Shown here piece by piece: positions 17,153 to 27,065 of a stretch of 64,000 nt of DNA; position 1 is the first letter of the stretch, and each line of letters opens with the position of its first letter. Under the pieces are notes generated by a model. It made no database searches, had not been told where the DNA came from, and worked only from the letters and a program-made list of their open reading frames with translations. The position numbers and the translations under genes were made by a program. Source of the stretch: Pirellulaceae bacterium (GTDB taxonomy: Bacteria > Planctomycetota > Planctomycetia > Pirellulales > Pirellulaceae); contig BPJV01000002.1 of NCBI GenBank assembly GCA_026004795.1, positions 186,001 through 250,000 of the forward strand. The letters run 5' to 3'.

Positions 17153-18472
17153 TCAATCGCGTTGATCGATAGGAATGACGTCGCGTTTGGTGGGACCGAC
17201 ATAGATCTGCCGCGGACGACCGATGCGAGTCGTGGGGGACTCGTGCATTTCGACCCAGTGGGCGATCCATCCCGGCAAGCGTCCGATGGCGAACATGACG
17301 GTAAACATGTTGGTCGGCAATCCCATCGCTCGATAGATGATTCCGGAGTAGAAATCAACGTTCGGATAGAGCTTACGCTCGATAAAGTACTCATCTTGCA
17401 ACGCCACTTGTTCCAACTGCTGAGCGACTTCAAATAGCGGGTCGTTCAGGTTCAGTTGGCTGAGCACCTTATCGCAAGCCTTCTTAATGATCAGTGCCCG
17501 TGGGTCGTAGTTCTTGTACACGCGGTGGCCGAATCCCATCAGCCGGAAGTTGTCCTTTTTATCCTTCGCCTTGTCCACATACTTCTTCACATTGCCGCCA
17601 TCAGCCACGATTTGCTGCAACATGCGCACACAAGCTTCGTTGGCCCCACCATGGAGCGGCCCCCACAAAGCACAAATACCGGCCGAGATCGAAGCGAACA
17701 GGTTGGCGTTGGACGAGCCAACAATCCGCACGGTCGAGGTACTGCAGTTCTGTTCATGATCGGCATGGCAGATGAGCAACAAATTCAGCGCTTCGACCAA
17801 CACAGGATTGGGTTCGTAATCCTGCGTGGGAACGGCAAACATCATGTGCAAGAAATTCTCGCAGTAGGACAATTCATTGCGGGGATACATCAGCGGTTGT
17901 CCGATCGATTTCTTATAGCTGTAGGCGGCGATGGTCGGCAGCTTCGCCAACAGCCGATGAATCGAGATTTCTCGCTGCTCCTTGTCGTGTGGATCGAGCG
18001 AATCCTGATAAAAAGTGGACAGGGCGCCGACCACACTGGAAAGGATGGCCATCGGATGCGCATCGCGGGGGAAGCCGTTGTAGAACGCCCGCATATCCTC
18101 ATGAATCATGGTGTGGTGCCGAATCGATTCACGAAATCTCTCCAGCTCGTGTCGATTAGGCAGTTTGCCGTAAATCAGCAGATAGGACGTTTCCACAAAG
18201 TCACAGTACTCACACAGTTGTTCGATCGGATAACCGCGATACCGTAGAATCCCTTGCTCACCATTTAGAAAAGTGATTGCACTGGTGGTACTGCCCGTGT
18301 TGACGAACCCTTCATCGAGGGTGATGTAGCCGGTGCGTTTGCGCAAGTCCGAAATGTCGATGGCCTTCTCGTTTTCGGTTCCTACCACCACGGGAAGATC
18401 CACCGACTTATCTTCCACTTGCAGCCGGGCGGTCAGAGACTTCGAAGTCGTAGCTTTTTCCGCAGTGCTCAT
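17153..18472 (-). CDS. gltA: Citrate synthase, type I
   Basis: 439 residues, normal for the hexameric type I enzyme. It condenses oxaloacetate and acetyl-CoA to citrate and CoA in the TCA cycle. Catalytic and substrate residues are present: His236/His239 in LICHADHEQNCSTSTVR, His274 in GPLHGGANEA, His316 in GFGHRVYKNYDPRA and Asp373 in NVDFYSGI. The C-terminal GRPRQIYVGPTKRDV is typical. The start at 18472 has GGAG 7 nt upstream. It is monocistronic, with long gaps on both sides. Confidence 0.96.
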   Translation of the reverse strand: MSTAEKATTSKSLTARLQVEDKSVDLPVVVGTENEKAIDISDLRKRTGYITLDEGFVNTGSTTSAITFLNGEQGILRYRGYPIEQLCEYCDFVETSYLLIYGKLPNRHELERFRESIRHHTMIHEDMRAFYNGFPRDAHPMAILSSVVGALSTFYQDSLDPHDKEQREISIHRLLAKLPTIAAYSYKKSIGQPLMYPRNELSYCENFLHMMFAVPTQDYEPNPVLVEALNLLLICHADHEQNCSTSTVRIVGSSNANLFASISAGICALWGPLHGGANEACVRMLQQIVADGGNVKKYVDKAKDKKDNFRLMGFGHRVYKNYDPRALIIKKACDKVLSQLNLNDPLFEVAQQLEQVALQDEYFIERKLYPNVDFYSGIIYRAMGLPTNMFTVMFAIGRLPGWIAHWVEMHESPTTRIGRPRQIYVGPTKRDVIPIDQRD

Positions 18473-18883
18473 CCGCTTACTCCAAGCTCCTTAGCGATTT
18501 GACTTCGGCCGCACGTCGGCCGCAGCTCGAGGCTTACGTTACCCAACCAACTCATCACGCGACAGCGCTCCGGCCAGCCTATACGACTCGCCGGACCGGA
18601 GCATCGGAGTAGGGAGCTACGTATCGGCCCCTGGCCCGACTCCGGGGTGAGCCTGCTACCGCGATTTCACCTCATCCCTTCGCAGGGAATCCCAGTGTAA
18701 CCGTGATGCCGATCAGCGACAATTGACCCGGGCGACGAAACTGCGAACCGTGCAAGCTGGCTGGCGGGCATGCCTTGATGATTCGTTCTCACCGGTTCGC
18801 GCGGAAACGTTTCCCCAACTGCACCAGCCCGCATGGCAGCGTCGTTGCGCGGTCGGCCGCACCTCTCCGCCGCCACCGGAGGG
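18473..18883. other. Non-coding gap, 411 bp
   Basis: This is the upstream region of gltA and the region 3' of the PVC dehydrogenase. No RNA or repeat was recognised, and no clear -35/-10 pair was found by eye. Confidence 0.35.
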
Positions 18884-21800
18884 CTACGGAAGAGGAGTTG
18901 GTGTCGACGCCGTCTCGGCAGGGGTGCCGAGTTGCAGATAGGCGAAAAGATCGCGTACCTCATCGTCGCCCAGTGGTTGCAGAAGCCCATCGGGCATCAT
19001 CGACACCTCGGTCAGCTCCCGCTGAACAATACTCTCCTTGGGGAGACGGTAGGTCTGCTGTTGCGTGATCAACGTCAAGCTCCGTTCGCTTTCCTCAGTC
19101 ACCAAACCCGTTAGGATGCGATCATCATCGAGCAGCAGGCGGGTGGCGCGATAATCTTTGGTCACCACCGCACTCGGATCCATGATGTTGTCGATCAAGT
19201 AATCGAGATTTCCTCGCTGCGCGCCGGTCAGATCGGGTCCGATCGCGTTGCCTTCGCCGAACAATCGATGGCAGGCCCCGCAGTGCTGGGCGAAGAGCCT
19301 TCGGCCACGCTGAAGGTCTGCCTGTTGGAGAACACCTGAGGAGAGGAACGATTTCAAACGTTCCATCTCCTGACGACGTTGCCTCGATGTGGGACGCACT
19401 TGCCCCCACACCTCGCCCAGCAACTGCAGTACCTCTTCGTCACCCAGATTGGCCAACTGTCGAGCGACGAAGGGGGTTATCTCGCTTGGTTCAATCTGAC
19501 CGCGACGAACCGCGGCCAGGAGTTTACGTGCCCAAGACGGCCGCGAGGCGAGTGCGGAGATCACTTGGGGGCGATCGAAAGGATGGAATCGGCGGTATTT
19601 TTGCAGCACCATGTCCGCCACGGTCGGATCGTTCTCCCGCACCAATCCACGGAGGGCCACGGTATTCAGAAATCGGACGTCCAGCAGTTGTAAACAGAGA
19701 TCGCGCAGACCGGGGGCGCCGGCGGAGATCAGCGCCTCCACGGCAGCTTGACGAGCTTCCAACGGTTGGCTCCCGTCGGCGGCCAATTGTTGCAGCATCT
19801 CGATCGTGCGGCCATCACCGAATAGTACACTCAGCGTCCGTACCGCTTGTTGCGCCGTTTCCGAGCCCTTCTCGAGCACGATGGCTGAGAGCTCCTGCCA
19901 GCGATGCGGCTGCGGTGCGCGAAGCCATCCGACCATCGCCTGTGCCATGCCCTCGACTACGGCCTGCTGTCGAGGTACCTCCATGTCGAGAGCACATTCC
20001 ACCAGCCGATCGGCCAACTCTGGCCGCTCATGAGACGCCGCAGCAATCCGTCGGCTCATCAACCGCAAAGTCCGCGGCCACTGGCACTGTCCGATCAACG
20101 CCAACAGGTCGTCGGGAGCGTGTTCCCCCAAGGGGAGAACACCATACCACAACATCAACGGGATATTGTGATCCTCACCATCGGGATGGCGGAGCAGAGC
20201 GGCAGCCAGCGGGATCCGTGCGGCATAGGGTAAGCGTTGCAGGGTACTGGCCAGGGTCAGTCGCACTGACGCCTCCGACTCGCTGTGAGCCAGATCAATC
20301 AAGCGATCGACCACTTGTGCCGCCACGACCTCCCCTTCATTGGCAGGGCGCGCGCCAGTCGTCGTATCCAATCGCGCACCGTCGGTCAGTAATCGAATCG
20401 CCCACGTTCGCAGTGGCGGGGCAGGATCGGACAGTAGCTGCAGCAACTCGGGCCTACCAATCGCCTCTACCGCATGCAGCGCCCATAGTGCTCGCAGTCG
20501 TGTCGGTGCTGCCACCGAGGGATCGGCCAGACGGGCGCGCAGCGGTGCCACGACTTCCGCGCAGTCGTGGCCGGCCACAAACCGAGTCCGCAATAGCTCT
20601 CGCGCCCGCCGAGCGTGCCATTCGGGGCCATCGAGCGTGACCGCCACCAATTGTGGCCACGAAGGATCGGCCGACAACCGTGGTTTGCCATGGCGAGCGC
20701 TACCTTCGGCTGCGTCCTCGCCATAAGAAATCTTGAAGATCCGCCCGCTGGTGCGATGAACGCCGGTTGCCTCATGGCACTCTCCCACGTCGGACCAGTC
20801 GAGGACCAGGATGTTTCCATCCGGCAGGGGGATCAAGTCCATGCCGCGAAACCAGGGGTCGTGGGAAAGGGCAAAGTCTGGCAGGTGGCCGGCAACGTAT
20901 CCCGATCCAGACCGTCGGAGGATATCATGATTGATGCGCCTGCCGTGCATATTGACGGTCAGGATGGCGTCACGAAACTCCTGCGGCCACAGATCTTCCT
21001 GATACAGCAACAAACCGACATGGGCATGCCCGCCACCTAGATCATTGGCTGCGCCATCGCGTGAGGCGACCCAACCTTTTCCAGTGTCGAAATGCCAGTG
21101 GTCCGCATGTTCGGCCATCAATTCATAGGTGTACGGATTGGCATCCAAGGTGTGAGGTCGATCGAAGTGCGCTCCGGGGATCGCATGCCAGAAGTGTCCG
21201 TTGACGGTGTTGATGAAGAACAGTTCTCCCCAGGCGTTCCAGTCGTGCCCCCAGGGGTTGGTTGTTCCTTGGTTGAGTACCTCTACGGCGCCGGATTCCG
21301 GGTGGTAGCGCCACATGCCGCCCCGCAAGGGAATGCGTGATTGAGGCGTCGAGCCCGGGGGACCGATCTGGCCGGCACAGGAAGCTCCGCATCGCCCGTA
21401 CAGCCAACTGTCCGGTCCCCACCCGAGTCCGTTGGCGAAATTGTGGTAGTTCTCCAAGGCGACGGTGAACCCGTCGAGCATGACCTGTGCCGGTCCATCG
21501 GGACGCAGATCACCATCGCGGTCGGGAAGGAATAGCAGTTGCGGTGGACACATCAACCACACGCCTCCTCGCCCCACCGCGATGCCGGTCAACCTCTGCA
21601 CGTCATCGATGAATACCTGGCGTTGGTCGGCATGGCCGTCGTCGTCCGAATCCCACAGGACGATGACCCGATCCCGAAGCGCTAGGTCAAATCGCTGCGT
21701 CCGTTCGGCGTAGGTGTAGTTTTCGGCGACCCACAGCCGCCCTAGGTAGTCCGTACATGCGGCGATGGGATTCTGCACCGTCGGTTCAGCGGCGAACAGG

Positions 21801-22075
21801 GTGGCGGTAAATCCCGGTGGGAGCTGGAGTGCTTCGAGGGCTTGCTGCGGCGACGAAAAGGGAACGTCCGTAGTCTCACTGTTGTAGGGCGTCGGAAAGC
21901 CGGACGCGTCGGCGGTCCGAGCCGGTTGGGCCAGCGATCGAGCCGCGACCGGTAGCGCGAACAGCCATGCGCTCAATAGCAGACACCGCATCAGCTTGCC
22001 CCTCGGCCGAGAAACCTGCACAGACTCACGGACCACGATCTCTTGGGGCCGGCTCATCCTGCCGCACGTGTTCAT
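18884..22075 (-). CDS. PVC-type membrane-bound dehydrogenase with HEAT repeats and cytochrome c domain
   Basis: 1063 residues from the ATG at 22075, chosen for GAGGTGG just upstream; an in-frame ATG at 22120 would overlap ppk2. A signal sequence (MRCLLLSAWLFALPVAARSLAQ) follows a long n-region. Residues about 70-450 form a PVC-type dehydrogenase beta-propeller (LPPGFTATLFAAEPTVQNPIA, DYLGRLWVAENYTYAER, NGLGWGPDSWLYGRCG, GWVASRDGAANDLGGGHAHVGLLLYQ). HEAT-like helical repeats follow to about 900. The C-terminus has a haem motif (CGACH, in FAQHCGACHRLFGEG) and the Planctomycete haem-domain tail (GPDLTGAQRGNLDYLIDNIMDPSAVV). The protein is probably a periplasmic c-type haem oxidoreductase of unknown substrate, likely sugar- or alcohol-related. 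It is 16 bp downstream of ppk2. Confidence 0.85.
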   Translation of the reverse strand: MNTCGRMSRPQEIVVRESVQVSRPRGKLMRCLLLSAWLFALPVAARSLAQPARTADASGFPTPYNSETTDVPFSSPQQALEALQLPPGFTATLFAAEPTVQNPIAACTDYLGRLWVAENYTYAERTQRFDLALRDRVIVLWDSDDDGHADQRQVFIDDVQRLTGIAVGRGGVWLMCPPQLLFLPDRDGDLRPDGPAQVMLDGFTVALENYHNFANGLGWGPDSWLYGRCGASCAGQIGPPGSTPQSRIPLRGGMWRYHPESGAVEVLNQGTTNPWGHDWNAWGELFFINTVNGHFWHAIPGAHFDRPHTLDANPYTYELMAEHADHWHFDTGKGWVASRDGAANDLGGGHAHVGLLLYQEDLWPQEFRDAILTVNMHGRRINHDILRRSGSGYVAGHLPDFALSHDPWFRGMDLIPLPDGNILVLDWSDVGECHEATGVHRTSGRIFKISYGEDAAEGSARHGKPRLSADPSWPQLVAVTLDGPEWHARRARELLRTRFVAGHDCAEVVAPLRARLADPSVAAPTRLRALWALHAVEAIGRPELLQLLSDPAPPLRTWAIRLLTDGARLDTTTGARPANEGEVVAAQVVDRLIDLAHSESEASVRLTLASTLQRLPYAARIPLAAALLRHPDGEDHNIPLMLWYGVLPLGEHAPDDLLALIGQCQWPRTLRLMSRRIAAASHERPELADRLVECALDMEVPRQQAVVEGMAQAMVGWLRAPQPHRWQELSAIVLEKGSETAQQAVRTLSVLFGDGRTIEMLQQLAADGSQPLEARQAAVEALISAGAPGLRDLCLQLLDVRFLNTVALRGLVRENDPTVADMVLQKYRRFHPFDRPQVISALASRPSWARKLLAAVRRGQIEPSEITPFVARQLANLGDEEVLQLLGEVWGQVRPTSRQRRQEMERLKSFLSSGVLQQADLQRGRRLFAQHCGACHRLFGEGNAIGPDLTGAQRGNLDYLIDNIMDPSAVVTKDYRATRLLLDDDRILTGLVTEESERSLTLITQQQTYRLPKESIVQRELTEVSMMPDGLLQPLGDDEVRDLFAYLQLGTPAETASTPTPLP

Positions 22076-22091
22076 AATCCACCTCGTCTTT

Positions 22092-23009
22092 TCAACCAGT
22101 TGCCTCGCCTTGTCCTTCACTTAAGAGCTGTTGCATGTAGGATTGCAACTGCTCGCGCTCTTGCGCCGTCAATTCGGGGTAGCGGAGGTCGAGCTGCTCG
22201 ATCTTGCCCGCGATAATGTCGGCGATGACGGCCCGCGCGTACCACTTGCGATCTGCGGGAATGATGAACCAGGGCGCCTGCGCGGTGCTCGTCGCCTCGA
22301 TCCCCTCCTCGAAGGCACGTTGGTAGTCGCCCCATCGCTGGCGTTCCTTCAAGTCCTGAGGGTTGAACTTCCAATTCTTGTGCGGATCGGTAAGCCGTGC
22401 CAGCAGCCGTTCCTTCTGTTCCTCGGGCGACAGGTGCAGGAAGAATTTCAAGATCATGGTGCCGTTGTCGACGAGCATGCGTTCGAAATTGCGGATCTCC
22501 TGGTAACGTCGCTGCCACACGGCCGCCAATCGCTTCTCGTCGAGCGAATCGAGCATGGGGAGTCGTTGCCGCAACAGGAACTCTGGGTGGACGCGCACGA
22601 CGAACACCTCTTCGTAGTACGAGCGATTGAAGATGGCCATCATCCCCAGCTCGGGCAGGTGCGGTACGGGACGGCAGAGGCAATGCCGCCTTGCCTCGGC
22701 GTCGGTCGGCGCCTTGAACGAATGGACGCGACATCCCTGAGGGTTGACTTGGCCCATCACATGGCGAATGGTGCTGTCTTTTCCGGCGGCATCCATACCC
22801 TGCAGGACGATGAGCACCGCGCGCGACTGGCTGGCATAAAGCACTTGCTGGGCTTCGGTCAGCGCCTCGACATCCTCCTCGAGCGCTTCTCGCGCCGCTT
22901 CTTTAGAACTCAGCCCCAGATCGGTTTTCGTCGGTCGGTCGCTCAGCCGGAGCTGTTGATCAGGAGCGACCCAGAAGTCGTGCCAGTCGAAACGATGTTT
23001 TTTGGCCAT
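22092..23009 (-). CDS. ppk2: Polyphosphate kinase 2 family protein
   Basis: 305 residues. The ATG at 23009 is preferred to the one at 23027 because GGAAGG precedes it at usable spacing. The single P-loop domain has Walker A GMDAAGKDS (residues 71-79), the PPK2 signature VNPQGCRVHSFKAPTDAEARR, Walker B region MMAIFNRSYYEEVFVVRVHPE, and the lid (KFFLHLSPEEQKERL). The sequence around GKDSTIRHVMG resembles the class II/III enzymes that use polyphosphate to phosphorylate nucleoside mono- or diphosphates. The exact class cannot be decided by eye. It is the first gene of a probable two-gene unit with the PVC dehydrogenase. Confidence 0.88.
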   Translation of the reverse strand: MAKKHRFDWHDFWVAPDQQLRLSDRPTKTDLGLSSKEAAREALEEDVEALTEAQQVLYASQSRAVLIVLQGMDAAGKDSTIRHVMGQVNPQGCRVHSFKAPTDAEARRHCLCRPVPHLPELGMMAIFNRSYYEEVFVVRVHPEFLLRQRLPMLDSLDEKRLAAVWQRRYQEIRNFERMLVDNGTMILKFFLHLSPEEQKERLLARLTDPHKNWKFNPQDLKERQRWGDYQRAFEEGIEATSTAQAPWFIIPADRKWYARAVIADIIAGKIEQLDLRYPELTAQEREQLQSYMQQLLSEGQGEATG

Positions 23010-23520
23010 TTTTTTGCTGCCTTCCATTGCGATTCGAATCCCGATCGTACACGCGTCTCAGGCTAGTGCCGAACCGGTCAGATTTTCTGTGTATTCCCAG
23101 ACTTACCCCAGGAACGCCAGGACGTATTGTACTTGGACCGCCCGCGCAATGCGCCCTCGGATTCCTCTGCCGTGGGAACTAGGGAGGCATCTCATCCGTA
23201 GCGGCGTCCAGCGGACGTGAGGGCCCGTGCATTTGGACCGTGCAGGTAACGCGACAGCGCTTTTCACCGGTGGTGTCGACGGTAGACTTCCAGGAAACAT
23301 GAGGCAAGAATCTTCGCCCCACTGCGGACTGCACGGAGCAGGGCCAGGGATTGATGGTTGGGCGATGACGGCTGATAATCGACCAGCAGAACGATCACTG
23401 AAAGGAACGCTGAGCGGATCGGCGGGTAGGTAGCTCGACGTCGATAGCCTCTTGCAGGGTTGGCGATACCGAGCTGAATAGTTTTCAAAATTCATATCTG
23501 TTTGCGGGAGAAGACGACTC
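23010..23520. other. Divergent intergenic region, ppk2 / fba
   Basis: This 511-bp region separates minus-strand ppk2 from plus-strand fba and must hold both promoters. Only the fba ribosome site (GGGAGAAG at about 23506) is obvious. Confidence 0.4.
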
Positions 23521-24537
23521 ATGCCACTGGTTAATTTGCGCGTCGTACTGGACCATGCCGCCGAGAATGGATACGGCGTGGGAGCGTTCAATGTGAACAA
23601 CATGGAACAGATTCAAGCGATCATGGAAGCGGCCGACGAGACCGATTCGCCGGTCATCGTCCAGGCATCGCGAGGGGCGCGGGCTTACAGCCAGGACGCT
23701 TTCCTGCGACATCTGATGTTAGCCGCAACCGAACTTTACCCACACATCCCGGTCGTCATGCATCAGGACCACGGCAACAGCGTGGAAACCTGCATGAGCG
23801 CCATCGAGCAAGGTTTTACCTCCGTCATGATGGACGGTTCATTGCGCGAAGACGGCAAAACTCCCGCTGATTTCGAGTACAACGTTCGCGTGACGAGCGA
23901 AGTGGTCAAATTGGCCCACCCGCGGGGTGTATCCGTAGAGGGCGAATTAGGCTGCTTGGGATCCTTGGAGACCGGCGAAGGGGACCAGGAAGACGGGCAC
24001 GGGGCGACCGGCAAACTCAGCCGTGATCAGTTGCTTACCGATCCCGAAGAAGCCGCGCGGTTCGTCGAATTGACCGGCGTCGACGCCTTGGCAGTCGCCA
24101 TCGGAACCAGCCATGGAGCGTACAAGTTCACTCGCAAACCGGACGGCGAAGTGCTGGCCATGGATCGCATCGAAGAGATTCATCGCCGCATTCCCAACAC
24201 TCACCTGGTCATGCATGGCAGTTCCTCCGTCCCGCAAGAGCTGCAGGACATCATCAACCAGTACGGCGGCAAGATCAAGCAGACGTGGGGTGTGCCCATC
24301 GAGGAGATTCAGCGTGGCATTCAACACGGTGTTCGCAAGATCAACGTCGACACCGACTGCCGCTTGGCGATGACCGGTGCCGTTCGCAAGGTTCTTTGGG
24401 AAAACCCGGAGAAATTCGATCCGCGTGACTACCTGAAACCAGCGCGAGCCGCGATGAAGAAGGTCGTTATGGAACGCATGATCGCCTTCGGCCAGGCTGG
24501 TAACGCCAGTAAGATGCGTCAGGCGGCTTTGGTCTAG
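23521..24537 (+). CDS. fba: Fructose-bisphosphate aldolase, class II
   Basis: 338 residues. It cleaves or forms fructose 1,6-bisphosphate in glycolysis and gluconeogenesis and needs zinc. Catalytic Asp and a zinc His are in HQDHGNS (residues 81-87). A second ligand region is [22 protein letters not shown]. The later zinc/phosphate loops are [18 protein letters not shown] and [21 protein letters not shown] is typical of the subtype also found in the Calvin cycle (CbbA-like). The start has a strong GGGAGAAG ribosome site. It appears monocistronic. Confidence 0.95.
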   Translation: MPLVNLRVVLDHAAENGYGVGAFNVNNMEQIQAIMEAADETDSPVIVQASRGARAYSQDAFLRHLMLAATELYPHIPVVMHQDHGNSVETCMSAIEQGFTSVMMDGSLREDGKTPADFEYNVRVTSEVVKLAHPRGVSVEGELGCLGSLETGEGDQEDGHGATGKLSRDQLLTDPEEAARFVELTGVDALAVAIGTSHGAYKFTRKPDGEVLAMDRIEEIHRRIPNTHLVMHGSSSVPQELQDIINQYGGKIKQTWGVPIEEIQRGIQHGVRKINVDTDCRLAMTGAVRKVLWENPEKFDPRDYLKPARAAMKKVVMERMIAFGQAGNASKMRQAALV

Positions 24538-25054
24538 ACACGGTTTCGTAACCACTGGCCACAGGTTTATCCATCGTAGCCACCGGCAATGCAGCGCTGA
24601 CGTTGTGTTGCATTGCCGTCATTGGCACTTGCGGCCCCCATTCCGCAAGGCGCACCCAATCGCCAGTGGATGGGAGATCGGTTCTGCCGTGGGCTTTTCT
24701 ACTCACCCCGGTGGTTCGTTTCGGAACGGCCCTTCGACCGGCCGGCAGTGCTTGGCTGTGGACGTGGGGAGCGGCTCGCTGGGCCCACTTGCTAGCCCTT
24801 GCTTAAAGGCCGGGCGTCCTTGTTGGCTTCAGGTCGGCTTTTCGGTTGGTGTGCGGGCCTTTCTGGCCATTTTTTGCGGTGAGAATCCCATCTAGCGTTC
24901 TGCGGTGCGGATTCTCTACGATTGGAGGAGCGGCAGGGAACAACCATTCCCTCTCGGACGCGGCTGAGGCTTCAGCCGACGGAGCGAACTAGCAATCGAG
25001 CGTGGGTAGTCGGCTCACGCCATTCGTCGACGCAAGGCAAAGGAGTGCAGGCTG
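24538..25054. other. Non-coding gap, 517 bp
   Basis: The gap lies between fba and parA. It contains a perfect 8-bp inverted repeat (GAGAATCC ... GGATTCTC) around 24882-24918 and a GGCC-loop-GGCC stem followed by six T near 24858-24876, which might be a weak terminator. No gene was seen. Confidence 0.35.
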
Positions 25055-25915
25055 ATGCGTTCATTGGCAGTGATCAATCAGAAAGGTGGGGTGGGCAAGA
25101 CGACAACGGCGGTGAACCTGGCGGCCGCGCTGGCCGAGCAGGGGCAGCGTGTGTGCATTATCGACTTGGATCCCCAAGCCCACGCCTCGCTGCACCTGGG
25201 GCTATCGGTCGTTGGCGGCCAGACGAGTATTTACGAGGTCCTGTGTGGTGATGCATCGATCGCCGACGCCCGCGTCGATATCACCGAGACCTTGAGCGTG
25301 GTGCCGGCCAATCTCGACCTGGCCGCAGCCGAGATGGAATTGGCGGGGGAGGTGGGCAGAGAAGTCATCCTGCGAGACAAGCTTGCTCTGGACACGGCCG
25401 AGTTTGACTTTCTGATCCTCGATTGCCCACCTTCGTTGGGTGTCTTGACCCTCAATGCTCTGACGGCGGTGGAAGAAGTGTTCCTGCCGCTGCAACCCCA
25501 TTTTTTGGCCTTGCATGGATTGAGCAAACTGTTGAAAACCATCCAAGTGGTCGCCAAACGGTTGAATCCACGCTTGCGACTCTCCGGCATCGTATTGTGC
25601 ATGTACGAATCGGGAACGCGTCTGGCGGCAGAGGTAACTCGCGACGTCGACGAGTTTCTCGCCCAGCAAACGCATCAGCAAGGAGTTTGGTCCGGAGCGC
25701 GTTTTTTCCAGACCAGGATTCGTCGCAATATCCGCCTGGCCGAAGCCCCCAGTTTCGGACAATCCATTTTTCAATATGCTCCTAACTCCAATGGAGCGGA
25801 GGATTATCGCGCGTTGGCCGGCGAGGTCTTGGGGGTCGAGTCTGCTGCCGTGGACACCACCACGGGTGAGCAACACGCGCCACTCCAACTCACCTCGACG
25901 GCCCGCGCCGCGTAA
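25055..25915 (+). CDS. ParA/Soj-family ATPase
   Basis: 286 residues. The deviant Walker A (KGGVGKTTTAVNLA, residues 10-23), Walker A' (IIDLDPQAHAS) and Walker B (FDFLILDCPPSLG) define a ParA-type ATPase, which binds DNA non-specifically and positions cargo. The N-terminus begins directly with the ATPase, as in the small Soj type without an HTH. No parB or parS is in the window, so it could serve chromosome segregation or position another cargo. The C-terminal 30 residues are not conserved. An exported hypothetical protein follows 42 bp downstream. Confidence 0.85.
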   Translation: MRSLAVINQKGGVGKTTTAVNLAAALAEQGQRVCIIDLDPQAHASLHLGLSVVGGQTSIYEVLCGDASIADARVDITETLSVVPANLDLAAAEMELAGEVGREVILRDKLALDTAEFDFLILDCPPSLGVLTLNALTAVEEVFLPLQPHFLALHGLSKLLKTIQVVAKRLNPRLRLSGIVLCMYESGTRLAAEVTRDVDEFLAQQTHQQGVWSGARFFQTRIRRNIRLAEAPSFGQSIFQYAPNSNGAEDYRALAGEVLGVESAAVDTTTGEQHAPLQLTSTARAA

Positions 25916-25957
25916 GCTGAAGAACGTCGAGTTGCGCGCGAGCAGGGAAGACGGCCG

Positions 25958-26686
25958 GTGAAACCGTGGTATCCGAGTAGGCTCAATCCACGCAGGAACG
26001 CGGAACCAATGCCTGGGCAGAGGTCGCACGCATTGACCCGCGATGTCGCCCTGGCGTGCCTACTGCTGGCTGCTACCCTGCCGTGTGGATGTCGGCGATG
26101 GAACGGCGGATTCAATTTCGGTGGTTGGGGAAGCCCGGAGGTCGTGGCAGTTCCCTTAGACAATCCGTTGCACGTGGGTCCGATCGATCCGGACTTTGTG
26201 TGGCGAATGGTCGTCGATACTGTCGACGACTACTTTCGGATAGCCTCGGAGCAGGCGGTGCGCCGGGATCAGGGGGCGTGGTTGGAAGGCAAGCTGACGA
26301 CTTTTCCCGAGGTCAGCGGTACCAGTTTCGAGCCGTGGCGCCGCGACACGACACCCGGGTTCGAGCGGCTGCAAAGCACCTTCCAAACGATTCGGCGGAT
26401 TGCCACCATACGCGTAACCCCCGAATCGTCCGGATACGCGATCGAGGTTCGCGTGGTGAAAGAGCAAGAGGATGTGGATCAGTCCCAGTTTGCAGCGGCC
26501 GGTTCCGCCGCGCAGCGGCACGATGGGACCGTAGTCCGTTCCGAGGCCCAGCCGCGTCCCGTGCCAGCCACGCTCGGATGGTATGAGATCGGACGCGACG
26601 TGGCACTGGAACAACGCATCCTCGAAGGCATTGCTGGCCGGATTACGGATGTCGATCCGCCGCGGCACCGATGGTTGCATCACTAA
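25958..26686 (+). CDS. Exported hypothetical protein, possible lipoprotein
   Basis: 242 residues from a GTG at 25958 with GGGAAG upstream; an ATG at 26009 is an alternative. Either start leads to a hydrophobic signal (VALACLLLAATLPCGC) ending in cysteines, though the lipobox is not canonical. The rest (DPDFVWRMVVDTVDDYFRIASEQ, then TIRRIATIRVTPESSGYAIEVRVVKEQED) looks like a conserved globular planctomycete protein of unknown function. It follows parA closely and may be co-transcribed. Confidence 0.6.
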   Translation: MKPWYPSRLNPRRNAEPMPGQRSHALTRDVALACLLLAATLPCGCRRWNGGFNFGGWGSPEVVAVPLDNPLHVGPIDPDFVWRMVVDTVDDYFRIASEQAVRRDQGAWLEGKLTTFPEVSGTSFEPWRRDTTPGFERLQSTFQTIRRIATIRVTPESSGYAIEVRVVKEQEDVDQSQFAAAGSAAQRHDGTVVRSEAQPRPVPATLGWYEIGRDVALEQRILEGIAGRITDVDPPRHRWLHH

Positions 26687-27065
26687 GATCACCCTATCCA
26701 ACGACGCCCGAAAGGAAAGCAACCGCGGAGGTAGCCGAGAACAAGCGATGGCGGCCCCGCCTACACGACTTTTCTAGCTTCGACTCATTACCCAATTGTC
26801 GCAACCGATCCGATCAGCCAGAATGCATGGTCGGCCAGGGGGCCGGGCGAAGGTCGGGGAAGGTAACATGGCCGCCGCAGTGCAAGCATTGGGCGTCGGT
26901 GGAGCGTTAGCGCCAGAAGAGCTACTGCGACCGGCAGTTCGGGCTTTCGCCCGATGGCTCCCTTGGATTAGCATCTATCGGTGTGGAGGAACTGCGCCGG
27001 TCCCCAGACGGCCCGGATAATCTCCATGGGTGATGGTTCGGGGAGGAATCAATGCGGAGTCTGTC
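26687..27065. other. Non-coding gap, 379 bp
   Basis: Upstream region of the GDP-fucose synthase gene. It holds a small perfect hairpin (CGGGC-TTTC-GCCCG, 26940-26953) and no recognisable gene. Confidence 0.35.

Noticed and set aside
19387-20640. 417-residue plus-strand ORF
   Set aside because: Antisense shadow of the PVC dehydrogenase gene; composition is Arg/Pro-rich as expected for a GC-rich shadow.
22131-23066. 311-residue plus-strand ORF
   Set aside because: Mirror of ppk2 on the other strand; no own motifs or ribosome site.
24858-24876. Possible rho-independent terminator after fba
   Set aside because: The stem is only four GGCC pairs and lies about 320 bp past the stop codon; not enough to call.
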